A DNA stretch of 64,000 nucleotides from assembly GCF_034676725.1 (NCBI RefSeq), contig NZ_JAUCBR010000004.1, forward strand, positions 3,252,001-3,316,000, written 5' to 3'. Numbering within the stretch: the first letter of the stretch is position 1; every line of letters starts with the position of its first letter. This DNA comes from Denitromonas sp. Its GTDB lineage: Bacteria; Pseudomonadota; Gammaproteobacteria; Burkholderiales; Rhodocyclaceae. Of the stretch, positions 43,859 to 52,990 are shown piece after piece. The notes beneath the pieces are model-generated. The model was not told the origin of the DNA. It did no database searches and saw only the letters and a list, made by a program, of their open reading frames with translations. Both the position numbers and the translations under genes were made by a program.

Positions 43859-44773
43859 TTACTCGGGCAGGGGGATGAACTCATCCTCGTCGCCCGGCAC
43901 CTTGGGGAAGCGGCCGGCCCGCCAGTCGTCCTTGGCGGTTTCGATGCGTGTCTTGCGGCTGGAGACGAAGTTCCAGTCGATGAAGCGCGGGCCGAGGTGC
44001 TCGCCGCCGATGAGGGCGATGCGTGACTCGGCCGTGGCCTGCAGCACCACCCCGGCGGCGTCGGTGAATACCGCCATCGCATGTTCGGGGATGGCCGTCC
44101 CGCCCGCCGTCAGGCTGCCCTGCGCCACATACACCGCGCGCTCGTCGGCCTCGGGCAGGGCCAGGGTCTGGCCCGGCCGGAGGTGCGCCTCCACGTACAG
44201 CGTTTCGGCGAAGGTGCGAACCGGCGAGGTGAGGCCGAAGGCCGAGCCCATCATCACGCGCACCGGGACGCCGTCGATCGTGGTGGTGGGAATGTCGGCG
44301 GCCGCGTAGTGGTGGAAGGCGGGTTCGACCTCCTCGTCCGCATCCGGCAGGGCCAGCCACAACTGCAAGCCGTGCAGGCGGTGTTCGGTGGCGGTCACCG
44401 CCGGCCGCTCGCGCTCCGAATGCACGATGCCGCGGCCGGCCACCATCAGGTTGATGTCACCCGGGCGGATCGCCTGCACACTGCCGAGCGAGTCGCGATG
44501 CAGGATCTCGCCCTCGAACAGGTAGGTGACGGTGGCGAGGTTCACATGGGGGTGAGGACGCACATTGATGCCCTGGCCGGCCGGGAAGGTGGCGGGCCCC
44601 ATGTGATCGAAGAAAATCCACGGGCCGACCAGCTTGCGTTGCGCGGTCGGCAGGGTCCGGCGCACCGAGAAGCCGCCGAGGTCCTTGTCGCGCGGACGAA
44701 TGATGAGCTCGATGGCGGGGTAGTTGCCCGCCGCGGTGCAGTCCTGCTCCAGGCGTGTGGTCAGCATGCTCAT
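43859..44773 (-). CDS. pirin-family protein
   Basis: 304 residues, bicupin. The metal-binding His motif is seen in NVRPHPHVNLATVTYLFEG (HxH), with further ligands in LHRDSLGSVQAI and RGIVHSERE. It has the FSVRRTLP opening and the FGLTSPVRT stretch of bacterial pirins. Some bacterial pirins have quercetinase activity or bind metabolic enzymes; the role here is open. Transcribed in the same direction as the catabolic cluster but about 240 bases beyond its last gene. Confidence 0.87.
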   Translation of the reverse strand: MSMLTTRLEQDCTAAGNYPAIELIIRPRDKDLGGFSVRRTLPTAQRKLVGPWIFFDHMGPATFPAGQGINVRPHPHVNLATVTYLFEGEILHRDSLGSVQAIRPGDINLMVAGRGIVHSERERPAVTATEHRLHGLQLWLALPDADEEVEPAFHHYAAADIPTTTIDGVPVRVMMGSAFGLTSPVRTFAETLYVEAHLRPGQTLALPEADERAVYVAQGSLTAGGTAIPEHAMAVFTDAAGVVLQATAESRIALIGGEHLGPRFIDWNFVSSRKTRIETAKDDWRAGRFPKVPGDEDEFIPLPE

Positions 44774-44909
44774 TGGGCTCTCCTGTGAAGGGGCGGGTGT
44801 CCCGTATCGGGATCTGTCTTTGTCGCGCGCCGACGGGCGACGCGCGGTTCTGCCAGCATACGCCCGTGGCGGGCGTCGTTGCCGGCACACCGTTGCCCGG
44901 GCGAGATTA

Positions 44910-44989
44910 GGCAAGGGGGATTCACGCCGCCGACGCCATCGGGCATGGGCGCCCGTGGCACCATGGCGAAGGACTGTACCCCCCTTGCC
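44910..44989. repeat. inverted repeat GGCAAGGGGG / CCCCCTTGCC
   Basis: Two 10-bp arms (44910-44919 and 44980-44989) separated by 60 bases, in the 237-base gap between the glycerate kinase and pirin genes. It could fold at the end of the catabolic transcript. No poly-T follows on the minus strand. Confidence 0.4.
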
Positions 44990-45010
44990 GGGGTCTTGTG
45001 CTGGGAGGCT

Positions 45011-46273
45011 TCAGCCTATGACGAGGGCGCGGAAATCGTTCACATTGGTGAGCGTTGGCCCGGTCATGACGGCGTCGTCGAGGGCTTCGAAGAAGGTATG
45101 GGCGTCGTTGTCGTCCAGGCTGTCGGCCGGGCGTAGCCCGCGCGCCCAGGCGCGCGCCAGCGTGTCCGGGGTGATGATCGCGCCGGCAATCTCCTCCTGG
45201 CCGTCAACGCCATCGGTGTCGCCAGCGAGCCCGTAGACGCCAGGGGCGCCGTCGAGCGCCAGGGCGAGGGCGAGCAGGAATTCGACGTTGCGTCCGCCGC
45301 GACCGCCGCCGCGCACGGTAACCGTGGTTTCGCCGCCAGAGAGTAGCACGCAGGGCGGTGCGAAGGGTTGGCCGCGGCGAGCCACCTGACGCGCGATGCC
45401 GGCCATGACCTTGCCAACATCGCGCGCTTCGCCTTCGAGACTGTCGCCCAGGATGTGCACGGCGAAGCCGGCCTCGCGCGCTACCGCGGCGGCCGCTTCG
45501 AGGGCGTGCTGCGGGGTGGTGATGATGCGGGTCTCGCTGCCCGCAAAATGTGGGTCGCCCGGCTTGAGGCTCTCGCCGCGACCGCTGTCGAGGGCCTCGC
45601 GCGCTGCGCTCGATAGTGCAATGCCGTAGCGGCGCACGATCTCGAGGGCGTCGGCGCAGGTGGTTGGGTCGGGCACGGTGGGACCGGAGGCGATGTTGAT
45701 CGGATCGTCACCGGGGACGTCGGAGAGCAGCAGGGTGAGGACGCGCGCCGGATGGCAGGCTGCGGCCAGACGCCCACCCTTGACGGCGGACAGATGGCGC
45801 CGGACGCAGTTCATCTCGGAGATCGTCACGCCGGATCGCAGCAGCGCACGATTGACCGCCTGCTTGTCTTCCAGCGTGAGGCCGTCGAGCGGCGCCGTCA
45901 GCAGCGCGGAGCCGCCACCCGAGATCAGGCACAGCACCAGGTCGTCGGGGCCGAGCCCGCGCACGCGATTGAGCAGTTGCGCGGTGGCAGCCAGCCCGGC
46001 GGCGTCAGGCACTGGGTGGGCGGCCTCGACGATGTCGATGCGCTCGCAGGGCACGGCGTAGCCGTAGCGGGTGATGACGAGGCCGTCGAGCGGCCCGGCC
46101 CAGTGGTCCTCGACCGCGCGGGCCATGGCCGCCGAGGCCTTGCCGGCGCCGACCACCACCAGCCGGCCCTTGGGCGGTGGGGGCAGGTGGGGCGGCACGC
46201 AATGGGCTGGCTGGGCGGCGGCAATAGCCGCGTCGAACATGCGGCGCAGCAGGTCGCGCGGATCGACGCGCAT
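45011..46273 (-). CDS. ttuD: glycerate 2-kinase (MOFRL family; TtuD/GckA type)
   Basis: 420 residues: N-terminal DUF4147 domain (VVVGAGKASAAMARAVEDHW; CLISGGGSALLTAP) and C-terminal MOFRL domain (VLLSGGETTVTVRGGGRGGRN; LAGDTDGVDG). These enzymes phosphorylate D-glycerate to 2-phosphoglycerate; older names call them hydroxypyruvate reductase. The last gene of the catabolic cluster, it shares one base with the stop of the dehydrogenase before it, so it is co-translated. Confidence 0.9.
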   Translation of the reverse strand: MRVDPRDLLRRMFDAAIAAAQPAHCVPPHLPPPPKGRLVVVGAGKASAAMARAVEDHWAGPLDGLVITRYGYAVPCERIDIVEAAHPVPDAAGLAATAQLLNRVRGLGPDDLVLCLISGGGSALLTAPLDGLTLEDKQAVNRALLRSGVTISEMNCVRRHLSAVKGGRLAAACHPARVLTLLLSDVPGDDPINIASGPTVPDPTTCADALEIVRRYGIALSSAAREALDSGRGESLKPGDPHFAGSETRIITTPQHALEAAAAVAREAGFAVHILGDSLEGEARDVGKVMAGIARQVARRGQPFAPPCVLLSGGETTVTVRGGGRGGRNVEFLLALALALDGAPGVYGLAGDTDGVDGQEEIAGAIITPDTLARAWARGLRPADSLDDNDAHTFFEALDDAVMTGPTLTNVNDFRALVIG

Positions 46274-47238
46274 CAGTAGGCGCCCTCGACGAGATTGCGC
46301 GGCGTACCGGCGACGAAGTGCTCGATGTTGTCCATTAGCTGGTCGGCCAGCGTCTGCTGCGCTTCGTCGGAGGCCCAGGCGACATGCGGCGTGAGGATGA
46401 CATTAGGGCGCGCTGCGATGCGCATCATCGGGCTGTCGGCGGCCGGCGGCTCGCCCACGGTGACGTCGAAGCCGGCGCCGCTGATCAGGCCTTCGTCGAG
46501 CGCCTGCACCAGCGCGGCCTCGTCGACCAGACCGCCGCGTGCGGTGTTGATGATCAGCGGCCGGCGCGCCATGGCGCGGAATTCGGGCAGCGCGATCATG
46601 TGGCGCGTGTCGGGCGTGAGCGGGCTGTGCAGGGTGATGATGTCGCTGGTGGCGAGTACTTCGTCCCAGGGCGTGTAGAGCTGGCCGAAGCCGTTTTTGC
46701 CCTTGTGCGCGGCGAACAGCGGCACCATGCCAAAGGCGCGGGCCAGCGCGGCGACGCTCTGGCCCAGCACGCCTTCGCCGATGATGCCCAGGCGTGCGCC
46801 GGCCAGGTCATGGATGGCGTGGTTGAAGAAGCAGAACTGGCCGGACTTTTGCCATTCGCCCCGGATCACGTCCTCGCGGTAGGCGACGATATTGCGCCGC
46901 AGCGCCAGGATCAATGCAAAGGTGTGTTCGGGGACAGTGCTCACCGCGTAGCCGCGGATGTTGGCCACCGCAATGCCGCGGCGCTGGCAAGCGGCTTTGT
47001 CGACGCAGTCGGTGCCGGTCGCGGCGACGGCAACCAGGCGCAGGTCGGGGAGCTGATCGAGCATCTCGGCGGTCAGCGCCACCTTGTTGGTGATCGCGAT
47101 CGACGCGCCGGCGAGGCGGGCGACGACTTCATCGGGAGCCGTGTGGTCATGGGTGATCAGCTCGTGCGCAAAGGCGGGGCGGCGCAGGGTGATCTGCGGG
47201 GCGATGGTGGCGCGGTCGAGAAAGACGATCTTGTGCAT
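46273..47238 (-). CDS. D-2-hydroxyacid dehydrogenase (glycerate/hydroxypyruvate type)
   Basis: 321 residues, NAD(P)-dependent. Rossmann motif GARLGIIGEGVLGQSVAAL; catalytic Arg in NTARGGLVDEAAL; acidic residue in GFDVTVGEPP; catalytic His in NVILTPHVAWAS. TGTDCVDKAACQRRGI is typical of the glycerate dehydrogenase branch. Followed directly by glycerate 2-kinase, so hydroxypyruvate to glycerate to 2-phosphoglycerate is the likely flow. The ATG at 47238 (MHKIVFLD) was chosen over longer frames. Confidence 0.87.
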   Translation of the reverse strand: MHKIVFLDRATIAPQITLRRPAFAHELITHDHTAPDEVVARLAGASIAITNKVALTAEMLDQLPDLRLVAVAATGTDCVDKAACQRRGIAVANIRGYAVSTVPEHTFALILALRRNIVAYREDVIRGEWQKSGQFCFFNHAIHDLAGARLGIIGEGVLGQSVAALARAFGMVPLFAAHKGKNGFGQLYTPWDEVLATSDIITLHSPLTPDTRHMIALPEFRAMARRPLIINTARGGLVDEAALVQALDEGLISGAGFDVTVGEPPAADSPMMRIAARPNVILTPHVAWASDEAQQTLADQLMDNIEHFVAGTPRNLVEGAY

Positions 47239-47263
47239 GGTTCTACCTTTCGGGAAATGGGGG

Positions 47264-49243
47264 TCAGAGGTGGCGCTTGGCTTCGGCAGCGACGGCGGCC
47301 GGGGTGATGCCGAAATGTGCGTACAGCTGCTCGGCCGGGCCGGAGGCGCCGAAGCCGCACATGCCGACGAAGCCGCCGCGCGCGCCCAGGTACTGGTCCC
47401 AGCCAAAGCGCATGGCCGCCTCGACACCAACGCGTACGCAGCCTTCGCCGAGCACGGCGCGACGGTAGTCGGCGTCCTGCGCGTCGAAGAGTGCCCAGCA
47501 GGGCATCGACACCACGGCGGTGGGGATGCCGTCGGCCTGGAGCAGATCGCGGGCGGCCAGCGCGATGGCGACCTCGGAGCCGGTCGCCAGCAGCGTGACG
47601 GCGCGCGCGTCGCCTTCGGCCTCGGCCAGCACATAGGCGCCACGGCGCGACAGGTTGTCGTCGCTGTGGCGATTGCGCACCGTGGGCAGCGCCTGACGCG
47701 CGAAAATCAGGCTGGCCGGGGTGCGTCGCTGTTCGAGCGCGACCTCCCAGCATTCAGCGGCTTCCACCGCATCGGCCGGGCGCATCACCAGCATGTTGGG
47801 CATGGCGCGCAGCGCGGCGAGGATTTCCACCGGCTGGTGGGTGGGGCCGTTCTTGCCCACACCGATCGAGTCGTGGCTGAACACGAACTTGACCGGCAGC
47901 CCCATCAGCGCCGCCATGCGCATGGCCGGGCGTTCGTAGTCGGAGAAGGCCAGGTAGGTCACCGCCAGCGCGATGGCGCCGCCGTGCGCGGCAATGCCGT
48001 TGGTCATCGCGCCCATGACATGCTCGCGCACCCCGCAATGCACATAGGCGCCAGCGTGGTCCTCGGCGGTGAAGGCGGCGAGGCTGCGCTTGTGCGAGGT
48101 GGGCGCTTCCAGATCGGCACAACCGACGATGCGCTCGGGCAGGACATCGACCAGCAGGTCGTTGATCTCGGCCGAGGCGAAGATGCCGGGCTTGGGCTCG
48201 GTGTCGGCGGCGGCACGCTGCTTGTAGGCCCGCAGCACCTCGCGCCAGCCGGCGGGCAGTTCGCCGGCCTGTACGCGCTCGAACTCGCCGCGCTCGGCGG
48301 GGCTCAGGGCGGCGAGGCGGGCGCGCCACGCGGCGTGCTCGGCGTTGCTGCGCCGGCCGGCGGCACGCCAGGCGGCCAGCAGGTCGGCGGGGATCTCGAA
48401 GGGCGCATGCGTCCAGCCGAGCAACTCGCGGGCGGCGGCGGCATCTTCCGGGTAGAGGCGGGCGCTGTGCCCGCCACGCTGGCCCTGCACGCGCGGGATG
48501 CCCCGGCCGATGGTGGTGCGGCAGGCGAGCAGGGACGGGCGCGGGTCTTGTTTGGCGAGTGTGATCGCGGCGGACACCGCATCGACGTCGTGGCCATCGA
48601 GCTCGATCACCTGCCAGTCGGCGGCACGGAAACGGGCGGCCACGTCTTCGCTGATCGACAGCGCGGTGGCGCCGTCGTCGGTGATCTTGTTGTCGTCCCA
48701 GAACAGCATCAGCTTGCCCAGGCGCAGGTGACCGGCGAGCGAGATCATCTCCTGGCCGACACCCTCCTGCAGGCAGCCGTCGCCGACGAAGGCATAGGTG
48801 TAGTGGTCCACCAGCGCATCGCCGAAGCGGGCGTTCAGGCAGGCCTCGGCCACCGCCATACCGAAGGCGTTGGCGATGCCCTGGCCGAGCGGGCCGGTAG
48901 TGACCTCGATGCCGCAGGCCGGGTCGATCTCGGGGTGCCCCGCGCAGTGCGAGCCCAGTTCGCGGAAGGTCTTGACCTGGTCGAGGCTGATCTTCTCGTA
49001 GCCGGTCAGGTAGAGCAGCGAGTAGAGCAGCATCGAGCCGTGACCGTTGGAGAGCACGAAGCGGTCGCGGTCGGGCCAGGTGGGGTTAGCCGCATCGAAC
49101 TTGAGGTGGCGGGTGAACAGGGCGGTGGCGATCTCGGCCATGCCCAGGGGCACGCCCTGGTGGCCTTCGCTGGCGTGGACGATGGTGTCCAGCGAGAGGA
49201 ATCGGATGGCATTGGCCATCGCATCGGAAGTGGCGTTTTGCAT
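47264..49243 (-). CDS. tkt: transketolase (full length)
   Basis: 659 residues, thiamine-diphosphate enzyme of the pentose phosphate and Calvin pathways. SEGHQGVPLGMAEIA and SNGHGSMLLYSLLYL open it; the TPP motif is VGDGCLQEGVGQEM with DDNKITDDG; the catalytic Glu lies in CGVREHVMGAM and the donor loop in HDSIGVGKNGPTHQPVE. Complete. It lies in the same cluster as a second, split transketolase. Confidence 0.95.
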   Translation of the reverse strand: MQNATSDAMANAIRFLSLDTIVHASEGHQGVPLGMAEIATALFTRHLKFDAANPTWPDRDRFVLSNGHGSMLLYSLLYLTGYEKISLDQVKTFRELGSHCAGHPEIDPACGIEVTTGPLGQGIANAFGMAVAEACLNARFGDALVDHYTYAFVGDGCLQEGVGQEMISLAGHLRLGKLMLFWDDNKITDDGATALSISEDVAARFRAADWQVIELDGHDVDAVSAAITLAKQDPRPSLLACRTTIGRGIPRVQGQRGGHSARLYPEDAAAARELLGWTHAPFEIPADLLAAWRAAGRRSNAEHAAWRARLAALSPAERGEFERVQAGELPAGWREVLRAYKQRAAADTEPKPGIFASAEINDLLVDVLPERIVGCADLEAPTSHKRSLAAFTAEDHAGAYVHCGVREHVMGAMTNGIAAHGGAIALAVTYLAFSDYERPAMRMAALMGLPVKFVFSHDSIGVGKNGPTHQPVEILAALRAMPNMLVMRPADAVEAAECWEVALEQRRTPASLIFARQALPTVRNRHSDDNLSRRGAYVLAEAEGDARAVTLLATGSEVAIALAARDLLQADGIPTAVVSMPCWALFDAQDADYRRAVLGEGCVRVGVEAAMRFGWDQYLGARGGFVGMCGFGASGPAEQLYAHFGITPAAVAAEAKRHL

Positions 49244-49345
49244 GGGCGTAGGGCTCCTGGGGCCGGCGCCATGGCTGGCGGGCCGTGTTGTCGTGGGAAT
49301 CGAGATTGGGGGGCGGCCGGGGGCGTCAGCCGGGGCGTGGCGGAA

Positions 49346-50224
49346 TCATGACGAGAGCCGGATCGCCAGGGCGAGCGAGACGGACAGCAGCGCCATCAGG
49401 TTGCCGGCGATCACGATCGCCGCCACCTTCTCCGGCTCCTGGCCGTAACGCTCGGCAAACATGTAGTTGAGGACCGCCGGGGGCAGGGCCCCGAACAGCA
49501 GCAGCACGTCCGTCTCCGCCGACGACAGGCTGAAGATCCAGCAGAACAGCGCCGCCAGCAGCATGCCGGTGGCCGGTGTGGCGATGGCGCCCACCAGGCC
49601 GATGCGCCACTCGGCGAAGGGGGCGGTATTGAGCCGTACCCCCAGGGCGAAGAGCATCAGCCCGGCGGACACATCGCCCATCACCTTGAAGGCGGCCAGC
49701 ACCGGCGGCCACAGGGTGGCGCTGGTGGCGCTGACGAAGATGCCCGCTGCACCGGCGATGAAGACCGGCTCGCGCAGCACCCGCCACAGCTTGAGGCTGT
49801 TGCCCAGCCACAGGCTGGAGATGGTGAAGTGCAGCACGTTCTCGATCAGGAACAGGATCACCGCCGCCGGCAGCGCCTTGTCGCCGAAGGCCAGCAACAG
49901 CAGCGGCAGGCCCATGTTGCCGGCGTTCTTGAACATCAGCGGTGGCAGCAGGGTGCGAGGCGCATAGCCCAGCGCGCGCGCAATGGGCAGGCCCAGCAGC
50001 CCCGAGCCGAGCACGATGATCGTGCCGCCGATGGCCACCATCTTTACGTCGGCGAAGGAGAAGGACTGGCTGGCCAGCGCCGACAAAATCAGCGCCGGCA
50101 CAAAGATGTCCATGTTCACCTGGTTGGTGGCAAGCATGTCCGGCCGATGGCGCCGGCCGTAGACGAAGCCCACCACGATCACAGAGAAGACCGGGAAGAC
50201 GATGCTGGCGATGTCGATGAACAT
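49346..50224 (-). CDS. AEC-family transporter
   Basis: 292 residues with about ten hydrophobic segments in a 5+5 arrangement (FPVFSVIVVGFVYGRRH; NAGNMGLPLLLLAFG; FALGVRL; GALPPAVLNYMFAERYG), typical of the auxin-efflux-carrier family. Bacterial members export or exchange organic acids such as malonate or malate. In this cluster it may move the substrate or a waste acid. Confidence 0.87.
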   Translation of the reverse strand: MFIDIASIVFPVFSVIVVGFVYGRRHRPDMLATNQVNMDIFVPALILSALASQSFSFADVKMVAIGGTIIVLGSGLLGLPIARALGYAPRTLLPPLMFKNAGNMGLPLLLLAFGDKALPAAVILFLIENVLHFTISSLWLGNSLKLWRVLREPVFIAGAAGIFVSATSATLWPPVLAAFKVMGDVSAGLMLFALGVRLNTAPFAEWRIGLVGAIATPATGMLLAALFCWIFSLSSAETDVLLLFGALPPAVLNYMFAERYGQEPEKVAAIVIAGNLMALLSVSLALAIRLSS

Positions 50225-50278
50225 GGCGGGCGGGGTCGGCGCGGCGCGCAGACCGGGGGGCGTCTGCGCGGCTGGCCA

Positions 50279-51157
50279 TCATCGGGTGCCGTTGAGGGCG
50301 TGGTAGCTGCGGATCACCTGGCTGTCGTCGGCGCGACCTTCGCCGCGGCCCGAGGTGGCCAGGAACAGCTGGTGGGCGACGGCTGCGATCGGAAGGGCGG
50401 CCTGGGCTTCGCGGCCGGCCTCGAGCACGATACCGAGGTCCTTGACGAAGATGTCCACCGCGCTGCTGACCTCGGGGTCGTTCTGAAGCATGCGCGGACC
50501 GCGGTCCTTGAGCATCCAGCTGGCGGCGGACGAGCCGCCCATGATTTCGAGCAGGATGTCCAGATCGACGCCGACCTTGGCGGCCAGGGCAAAGGCCTCG
50601 GCGACCACGGCGATGTGCACGCCGCACAGCAGCTGGTTGACGGTCTTCACCGTGGCGCCTTGGCCGGCCCGTTCGCCGACATGGAAGAGGCGCTGGCCGA
50701 GGGCCTCGAACACCGGGCGGATGCGCGCGTAATCCTCGGCGGCCCCGGCGGCTATGATGGTGAGTGAGCCGGCGGTGGCGCCGGCGGTGCCGCCGGAGAC
50801 CGGGGCGTCGATGAAGCGGCAGCCCGCCTCGGTCACCCGCTCGGCGATGCGCGCGACCGCGCCCGGCGGGCAGGTGGCCATCAGGCACACGATCGCGCCC
50901 GGCGACATCGCCGCCAGGGCGTCGGTGCCGAAGAGAACGGCTTCGGCCTGCGCGGCGTTCACCACCATCAGGACCAGTGCGTCCGCGCCCCGGGCGCCCT
51001 CGGCGGCGCTGGCCGCGCGCGTGCCGCCGGCTGCTTCGAGCGCGGTCAGGGCGGTCTCGTTGAGGTCGATGCCGCGCACCTTGAACCCGGCGCGGAGAAG
51101 GTTGTGGGCCATCGGGAGCCCCATGGTGCCGAGGCCGGCGAAAGCGATGTCATTCAT
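50279..51157 (-). CDS. tartronate-semialdehyde-reductase-like dehydrogenase (HIBADH family)
   Basis: 292 residues. N-terminal NAD(P) motif FAGLGTMGLPMAHNLLRAG, substrate loop FIDAPVSGGTAGATAGSL, catalytic Lys in GATVKTVNQLLCG. Members reduce tartronate semialdehyde to glycerate or oxidise 3-hydroxyisobutyrate and similar 3-hydroxy acids. The glycerate kinase and hydroxyacid dehydrogenase in this cluster favour the former. An ATG 4 codons upstream is an alternative start. Confidence 0.83.
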   Translation of the reverse strand: MNDIAFAGLGTMGLPMAHNLLRAGFKVRGIDLNETALTALEAAGGTRAASAAEGARGADALVLMVVNAAQAEAVLFGTDALAAMSPGAIVCLMATCPPGAVARIAERVTEAGCRFIDAPVSGGTAGATAGSLTIIAAGAAEDYARIRPVFEALGQRLFHVGERAGQGATVKTVNQLLCGVHIAVVAEAFALAAKVGVDLDILLEIMGGSSAASWMLKDRGPRMLQNDPEVSSAVDIFVKDLGIVLEAGREAQAALPIAAVAHQLFLATSGRGEGRADDSQVIRSYHALNGTR

Positions 51158-51170
51158 GTGAGCGCTCATG

Positions 51171-52430
51171 TCAGTAGAGGATGGTGGCGGGTACGTAGGA
51201 GACCAGGCCAAGGACGATGAGCGCCACCAGGTAGAAGGGCCACAGTTCCTTGGCGATGGCGCCGACGCGCTCCTGCGAGATCGCCGCGGCGATGAATAGC
51301 GTGGTGCCTACCGGCGGGGTGAACAGCCCGAGGCTGAGATTCACCGCCATCATGATGCCCAGCTGGATCAGGTCGAGACCGATGGCGTTGCCGATGGCGA
51401 CGAAGGTCGGGCCCAGTAGGAGAATGGCCGCGGGCAGGTCGAGGAACATGCCAACCACGATCATGATGATATTCATCATCAGAATGATCAGGATCGGCGA
51501 CTCGAGTGTGATGAGCGCCCAGTTGGCGACCGCGGTGGGTACTGACTCGACCGTGAGTACGAAGCCGACCAGGTTGGACGCTGCAATCACCAGCATGACC
51601 ACGCCGGTGGTGATCGAGGTGTGGACCAGTGCATCGTAGAACCGCCGCCAGGTCAGGTCGCGATACACGAACAGGCCCACCATCAGGCCATAGAACACGG
51701 CCAGCACGCTCACTTCGGTGGGGGTGGCGATGCCGGCGCGGAGCAGGACCACGATGAACGCGGGCATGGCCAGGGCGGGCGTGGCGGTGAGTGTGGCGCG
51801 CAGGATGTCGCGCAGCGTGACCGTCTGGGCCAGACGCTTGAAGCCGCGCAGGCGCCCCGACAGGTAGCAGGTCAGCATGAAGCCGCCGCACAGCAGCAGG
51901 CCGGGCACGACCCCTGCGAGAAAGAGCGAGGCGATGGATTCGTTGGACACCGCGGCGTACAGAATGAGGGGGATCGATGGCGGGATCAGCCCGGCGATGA
52001 CGGAGGACGATGCGGTCGCCGCAGCGGCGAAGGCCCCCGGATAGCCCTCACGCTTCTGCCAGGGAATGAGCATGGAGCCAAGCGCCGAGGCCTCGGCCAC
52101 GGCGGAGCCCGACACGCCACCGAACACGGTGGAGCCGACCACCGTCAGCTGCCCCAGACCGCCGTGGAAGCGGCCGACCAGCAATGTGGCGAAGTTGATC
52201 AGCCGGCGGCCCAGTTCACCGCCCATCATCAGGCTGCCCGAGAGCATGAAAAAGGGGATGGCCAGCAGCGGGAAGCTCTGCGTGGGCTGGAAGATCTTGA
52301 CCACGGCGGCCACACTCGGCATGCCGCCGACGGTGATGGCTGCAAGGCCGGAGCTGACGATCAGCGCGTAGCCGACTGGCAGGGCCAGCGCCAGCAAGGC
52401 GCCGAAAACAAGGATCATCATCAAAGTCAT
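51171..52430 (-). CDS. dctM: TRAP transporter large permease (DctM)
   Basis: 419 residues, about 12 membrane segments. Typical stretches: LLAIPFFMLSGSLM, VGSTVFGGVSGSAVAEASALG, GLIPPSIPLILYA and LFTPPVGTTLFIAAAIS. It imports dicarboxylates or other organic anions with a sodium gradient. The start overlaps the dctQ stop (ATGA). Confidence 0.94.
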   Translation of the reverse strand: MTLMMILVFGALLALALPVGYALIVSSGLAAITVGGMPSVAAVVKIFQPTQSFPLLAIPFFMLSGSLMMGGELGRRLINFATLLVGRFHGGLGQLTVVGSTVFGGVSGSAVAEASALGSMLIPWQKREGYPGAFAAAATASSSVIAGLIPPSIPLILYAAVSNESIASLFLAGVVPGLLLCGGFMLTCYLSGRLRGFKRLAQTVTLRDILRATLTATPALAMPAFIVVLLRAGIATPTEVSVLAVFYGLMVGLFVYRDLTWRRFYDALVHTSITTGVVMLVIAASNLVGFVLTVESVPTAVANWALITLESPILIILMMNIIMIVVGMFLDLPAAILLLGPTFVAIGNAIGLDLIQLGIMMAVNLSLGLFTPPVGTTLFIAAAISQERVGAIAKELWPFYLVALIVLGLVSYVPATILY

Positions 52431-52990
52431 AGGTCCTCCTCGATGTGATGGACACGAACCGAGAGCGGATCGGGGGATTGCAGCACGCGCACGAGGGTGG
52501 TCAGTGCGGTGATGCCGAGGCCGACGAAGCCGAAGATCATCGCCAGATAGGCCCACTGAGCCGAGATGCCGGTGACCGGGTAAGCCTCGCTGCCGGTGAT
52601 TTCGATCACGTCCAGACCGACCCAGGCGAGGTAGAAGAAGGTCGCGGCAATGAGAATCTGGTGGGAGACCAGCAGGATCCGGTTGCCGCCCTTGCCGAGC
52701 ATGCCGTTCAGAGCGGTCACGGCGATGTGCTGGCCGCGTTGCGCCGCCATGACAATCCCGCCCATGACGAGCCAGGGAAAGAGGATGTTGGGCATCTCGG
52801 TTGGCCAGCCCATGCCCTGATTGGTGAGGTAGCGGACAATCACCTCGGCCATCAGCGAGACGAACATGACGGCCAGAGAGCCGATCGCGAGCACCGTGCT
52901 GATGCCCACGATCGTGTTGTCCACCCACCGCACCACCTGAACTGCAGGGCTGTCGGGCGCTGCCGTCAGCGGCGTGTGGGTGGTGTCCAT
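52427..52990 (-). CDS. dctQ: TRAP transporter small permease (DctQ)
   Basis: 187 residues with four membrane helices and the family marks VSLMAEVIVRYLTNQGMGWPTE and GQHIAVTAL. It bridges DctP and DctM. The start overlaps the dctP stop by one base, so P, Q and M are co-translated. Confidence 0.92.
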   Translation of the reverse strand: MDTTHTPLTAAPDSPAVQVVRWVDNTIVGISTVLAIGSLAVMFVSLMAEVIVRYLTNQGMGWPTEMPNILFPWLVMGGIVMAAQRGQHIAVTALNGMLGKGGNRILLVSHQILIAATFFYLAWVGLDVIEITGSEAYPVTGISAQWAYLAMIFGFVGLGITALTTLVRVLQSPDPLSVRVHHIEEDL

